Assembly: GCA_964631965.1 (NCBI GenBank)
Contig: CAZWAR010000109.1
Location: forward strand, 1 to 8,275
Length of the DNA: 8,275 nt
From: CAIQPS01 sp964631965
GTDB lineage: Bacteria > Actinomycetota > Thermoleophilia > RBG-16-64-13
Reading direction: 5' to 3'
The notes under the pieces are model-generated. The model saw only the letters and a program-made list of their open reading frames with translations. It had not been told where the DNA came from and made no database searches. How positions within the stretch are numbered: position 1 is the stretch's first letter; each line of letters opens with the position of its first letter. Shown piece by piece: positions 6,591-8,275 of the stretch. The translations under genes were made by a program, and so were the position numbers.

Positions 6591-6610
6591 GCGGCGGCCT
6601 CGGCCGCCGC
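6591..6610 (+). other. GC-only stem-loop
   Basis: GCGGCGGCC (6591-6599) is followed by a TC spacer and its exact complement GGCCGCCGC (6602-6610). The 9-bp inverted repeat sits between the glycosylase-like stop and the ribosome site of the 94-residue gene. It is very stable with no T-run after it. It could slow transcription, protect mRNA ends or terminate. Confidence 0.45.
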
Positions 6611-6628
6611 CGAATGGAAGGGGCAACG

Positions 6629-6913
6629 ATGGATAGGTCGGAACTGAACGAGTTCGAAGCGAAGCTCAGCAATTGGCTGGTGCACGGCTACGGCGTCCTT
6701 GCCGACGATGTCGACGGCGAGCTGCGGATAACGGTGATGTACGTGCCCTCCGGGGATTCGGTGGGCAGCGAGCGGGAACAAGAATACTGGCCCATGACCG
6801 CGGAGATCGTCCAGTTGCTGGGGGACAACGGCGTGGAGGTCTCCCGGGTCATGGCGGGGCCTCGTTCGTGGGCGGGGGCGCACCCGGATGACCTTGACGA
6901 GATGGAGGGATGA
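6629..6913 (+). CDS. Hypothetical acidic 94-residue protein
   Basis: The ATG at 6629 is chosen over an in-frame ATG at 6614 because GGAAGGGG (6616-6623) sits 5 bases before it. The product is acidic and soluble, with no signal peptide, membrane segment or cysteine. It reads as a short helix (3-18), strands (LRITVMYVPS at 32-41), a helix (YWPMTAEIVQLLGDNG) and a strand (VEVSRVMAG), i.e. a plausible small alpha/beta domain, with an acidic end DDLDEME. I do not recognise the family. It sits 54 bases after the glycosylase-like gene, in the same direction. Confidence 0.7.
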   Translation: MDRSELNEFEAKLSNWLVHGYGVLADDVDGELRITVMYVPSGDSVGSEREQEYWPMTAEIVQLLGDNGVEVSRVMAGPRSWAGAHPDDLDEMEG

Positions 6914-6917
6914 CCCG

Positions 6918-6942
6918 CGACCGTCGGTCGCTTGGACCGGTC
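6918..6942. repeat. Cluster of GACCG/CGGTC half-sites
   Basis: CGACCGTCGGTCG (6918-6930) is a perfect palindrome around its central T and is followed by the palindrome GACCGGTC (6935-6942). Four alternating pentamer half-sites thus fit in 25 bases of the 117-base spacer before the cyclic-nucleotide-domain gene. This could be an operator or a set of alternative small hairpins. Confidence 0.35.
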
Positions 6943-7030
6943 GGCCCTAGGTCAGTCTGCGGGTCTGCGCTTTGTGCGGCAGCCCGCCGGACGGGAAACG
7001 TGGAGTGCCATCGAGTGGGGGAGGCACGTC

Positions 7031-7675
7031 ATGGTCGAGGCGGCGGAACTGAGGGAGTGCGAGCTGTTCGCCGAACTGGACGACAAGCAGTTGGCTCAAC
7101 TGGCAACGATGGCGTCGTTTCAGAGGATAGAGGCGGACCGTGACATCTTCGTGGAGGACCAAGAGGCGCCCACGCTCTACCTGGTCCTGACCGGGCGGGT
7201 CGCCATCCGGATGAGGGGGCGGAGAGGCCAGCAGGTGGTCGTCGACGAGCTGCAACGGGGCGAACTGTTCGGTTGGTCTGCCGTGCTCGGTGATCACCCG
7301 TTCACGGCTGGAGCGCGCACGATAAGCGACGCGACGCTGGTCGCATTCGATGGCGAGCGGCTGCGAGACGCGCTCGTCGCGAACCCTGTTCTTGGATACC
7401 GGGTCATGAGCATCGTGGCGGGGATCGTCTCCAGCCGGCTTGCACATCTGCGGTCGCGACTGGTAGACGAGCCTTTCGCTCCGGAATGGCTGTCCTCGCC
7501 AGTGGGGGAGAGAGACGTGGGCCCAGTTGTCGCGGCCACGAAAGAGATGAGATTGATGGCCTGCCCGGACTGCGGAACGCCGAATCCTCCCAGGGCTATC
7601 GTGAACCAGACGGAGCAGTACCGGTGCCGGGCGTGCGGCATGGTCTACTATTCCCCGGCCGGGTGCGAGACCTAG
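7031..7675 (+). CDS. Cyclic-nucleotide-binding (Crp-like effector) domain protein with C-terminal zinc ribbon
   Basis: 214 residues; the ATG at 7031 is preferred because GGGGGAGG (7017-7024) lies 6 bases upstream, although the frame is open further back. Residues 5-125 form a cNMP-binding beta-roll (LFAELDDKQLAQLATMASFQRI, VEDQEAPTLYLVLTGRVAI, GELFGWSAVLGD, RTISDATLVAFDGERL). A helix resembling the Crp dimer helix follows (about 128-150). In place of a helix-turn-helix, the protein ends in a zinc ribbon: C178xxC181 and C199xxC202, plus C212. The phosphate-binding cassette has GELFGW where cAMP binders usually have FGE, but retains the Arg of RT; the ligand is therefore uncertain. No DNA-binding domain is visible, so it may act through protein partners or use the ribbon to bind nucleic acid. 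Confidence 0.85.
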   Translation: MVEAAELRECELFAELDDKQLAQLATMASFQRIEADRDIFVEDQEAPTLYLVLTGRVAIRMRGRRGQQVVVDELQRGELFGWSAVLGDHPFTAGARTISDATLVAFDGERLRDALVANPVLGYRVMSIVAGIVSSRLAHLRSRLVDEPFAPEWLSSPVGERDVGPVVAATKEMRLMACPDCGTPNPPRAIVNQTEQYRCRACGMVYYSPAGCET

Positions 7676-7705
7676 GCGGCGGTATCAGCCACCTACGACC
7701 CTTCC

Positions 7706-8275
7706 TCAGTCGACCAGCTTGTTCTGAGCCACGTAGCGGACGAGATCCGCATTGGACTCCATGTTCAGCTTGCTGAGGATGCGGGCCCGATGCGTGCTGA
7801 CCGTCTTGACGCTCAGCGAAAGCTGGCGGGCTATCTGGGAGACCGTCTGGCCCGACCCGAGCAGGCGCATGACTTGGTCTTCGCGGGCAGAAAGGGTGTG
7901 GTGAGGGAGCTCCTTGCGTTCCTTCTGCACCAGGGAGGCCAGCAGTTGCTGGGCCAGGGAAGGGCTTACGTACGTTCCTCCCCCTGCTTCGAGCACTTTG
8001 CGGATGGCGGCCACGAGCTCCTCCGGTTCCGCCTCTTTGCTCAGGTACCCGCAGGCACCGGCTCGGAGGCAACGGAGAGCGTAGTGCTCCTGCGGCTCCG
8101 TGCTCAAGATGAACACCCGAAGGGAGGGGCGCAGCCGCTTTATCTCGGTGACGAGCTCGAGATCGTCCCTCTGGGAAATCCCGAGATCGAGGACCAAGAG
8201 ATCGTACTCCCCGGTAGTCACGCGCGTCAGCGTCTGCTGCTCGCTGCCCGCTTCGGCGACGACCTGCAGATCCTG
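7706..8275 (-). CDS. NarL/FixJ-type response regulator (5' end cut by window edge)
   Basis: 189 codons remain; the frame continues in register through an internal GTG at 8221 to the right edge with receiver-like sequence (LQVVAEAGSEQQTL), so the true start is outside. The receiver has phospho-acceptor D30 (counted from the edge) in YDLLVLDLG, S58 in FILST and K80 in GYLSKE, all spaced as in NarL. The loop after the aspartate reads GISQRDD instead of the common MPGMDG. Residues about 128-189 are a LuxR/GerE helix-turn-helix (LSAREDQVMRLL, VSQIARQLSLSVKTVSTH, RILSKLNMESNADLV). It should activate or repress genes on phosphorylation by a kinase not seen here. It converges with the cyclic-nucleotide-domain gene across a 30-base gap with no clear terminator. 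Confidence 0.9.
   Translation of the reverse strand, partial: QDLQVVAEAGSEQQTLTRVTTGEYDLLVLDLGISQRDDLELVTEIKRLRPSLRVFILSTEPQEHYALRCLRAGACGYLSKEAEPEELVAAIRKVLEAGGGTYVSPSLAQQLLASLVQKERKELPHHTLSAREDQVMRLLGSGQTVSQIARQLSLSVKTVSTHRARILSKLNMESNADLVRYVAQNKLVD

Noticed and set aside
5864..6883. 339-codon minus-strand frame opposite the glycosylase-like and 94-residue genes
   Set aside because: Arg/His/Pro-rich, no family motifs, and crosses two genes with good ribosome sites.
6910..7143. Small plus-strand gene starting ATGA at the end of the 94-residue gene
   Set aside because: Product is Arg/Gly-rich and most of it overlaps the cyclic-nucleotide-domain gene in another frame.
7676..7705. Bidirectional terminator between the convergent genes
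   Set aside because: No stem longer than 3-4 base pairs and no T-run in the 30-base gap.

Overview
The window is GC-rich, gene-dense bacterial DNA whose codon use, weak -35/TANNNT-type promoters and frequent ATGA/TGATG gene overlaps suggest an actinobacterium. The iron-sulfur hydrogenase-sensor-like gene and the hydrogenase-regulator-like gene suggest an anaerobe that uses or senses H2 or redox state. That placement is an inference; no rRNA or tRNA is present to test it.

Left part (1-2801, minus strand): a promoter overlapping a Rex-type operator drives two overlapping genes. The first encodes a Rex-like repressor fused to a DRTGG domain. The second runs off the left edge and fuses a histidine-kinase-type ATPase domain, two 4Fe-4S cluster motifs and a [FeFe]-hydrogenase-like domain. 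In that domain the four cubane-ligand cysteines are kept but the proton-relay residues are lost, so it looks like a sensor rather than an enzyme. This long frame is open from 1571 to the window edge with no stop, and several long frames on the opposite strand are its shadows.

Centre (2802-5867, plus strand): after a divergent intergenic region comes an apparent four-gene operon with every junction overlapping. It contains an 82-residue ACT-like protein resembling the TM1266-type regulators of iron-only hydrogenase systems, then a lipoprotein substrate-binding protein, a permease and an ATPase of an ABC importer of the SsuABC/TauABC/NMT1 type. The substrate is not evident.

Right part (5868-8275): a divergent member of the 3-methyladenine DNA glycosylase I family, a 94-residue protein of unknown function, and a cyclic-nucleotide-binding-domain protein that ends in a zinc ribbon instead of a DNA-binding domain, all on plus. 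These converge on a NarL-type response regulator on minus that is cut by the right edge. Two GC-rich stem-loops lie between genes here.

The most interesting part is the left and centre. A redox (Rex), iron-sulfur/H2-type (hydrogenase-like) and ATPase signalling set has been compacted into two fused proteins under a probable Rex operator, opposite a hydrogenase-regulator-like gene translationally coupled to an uptake system.
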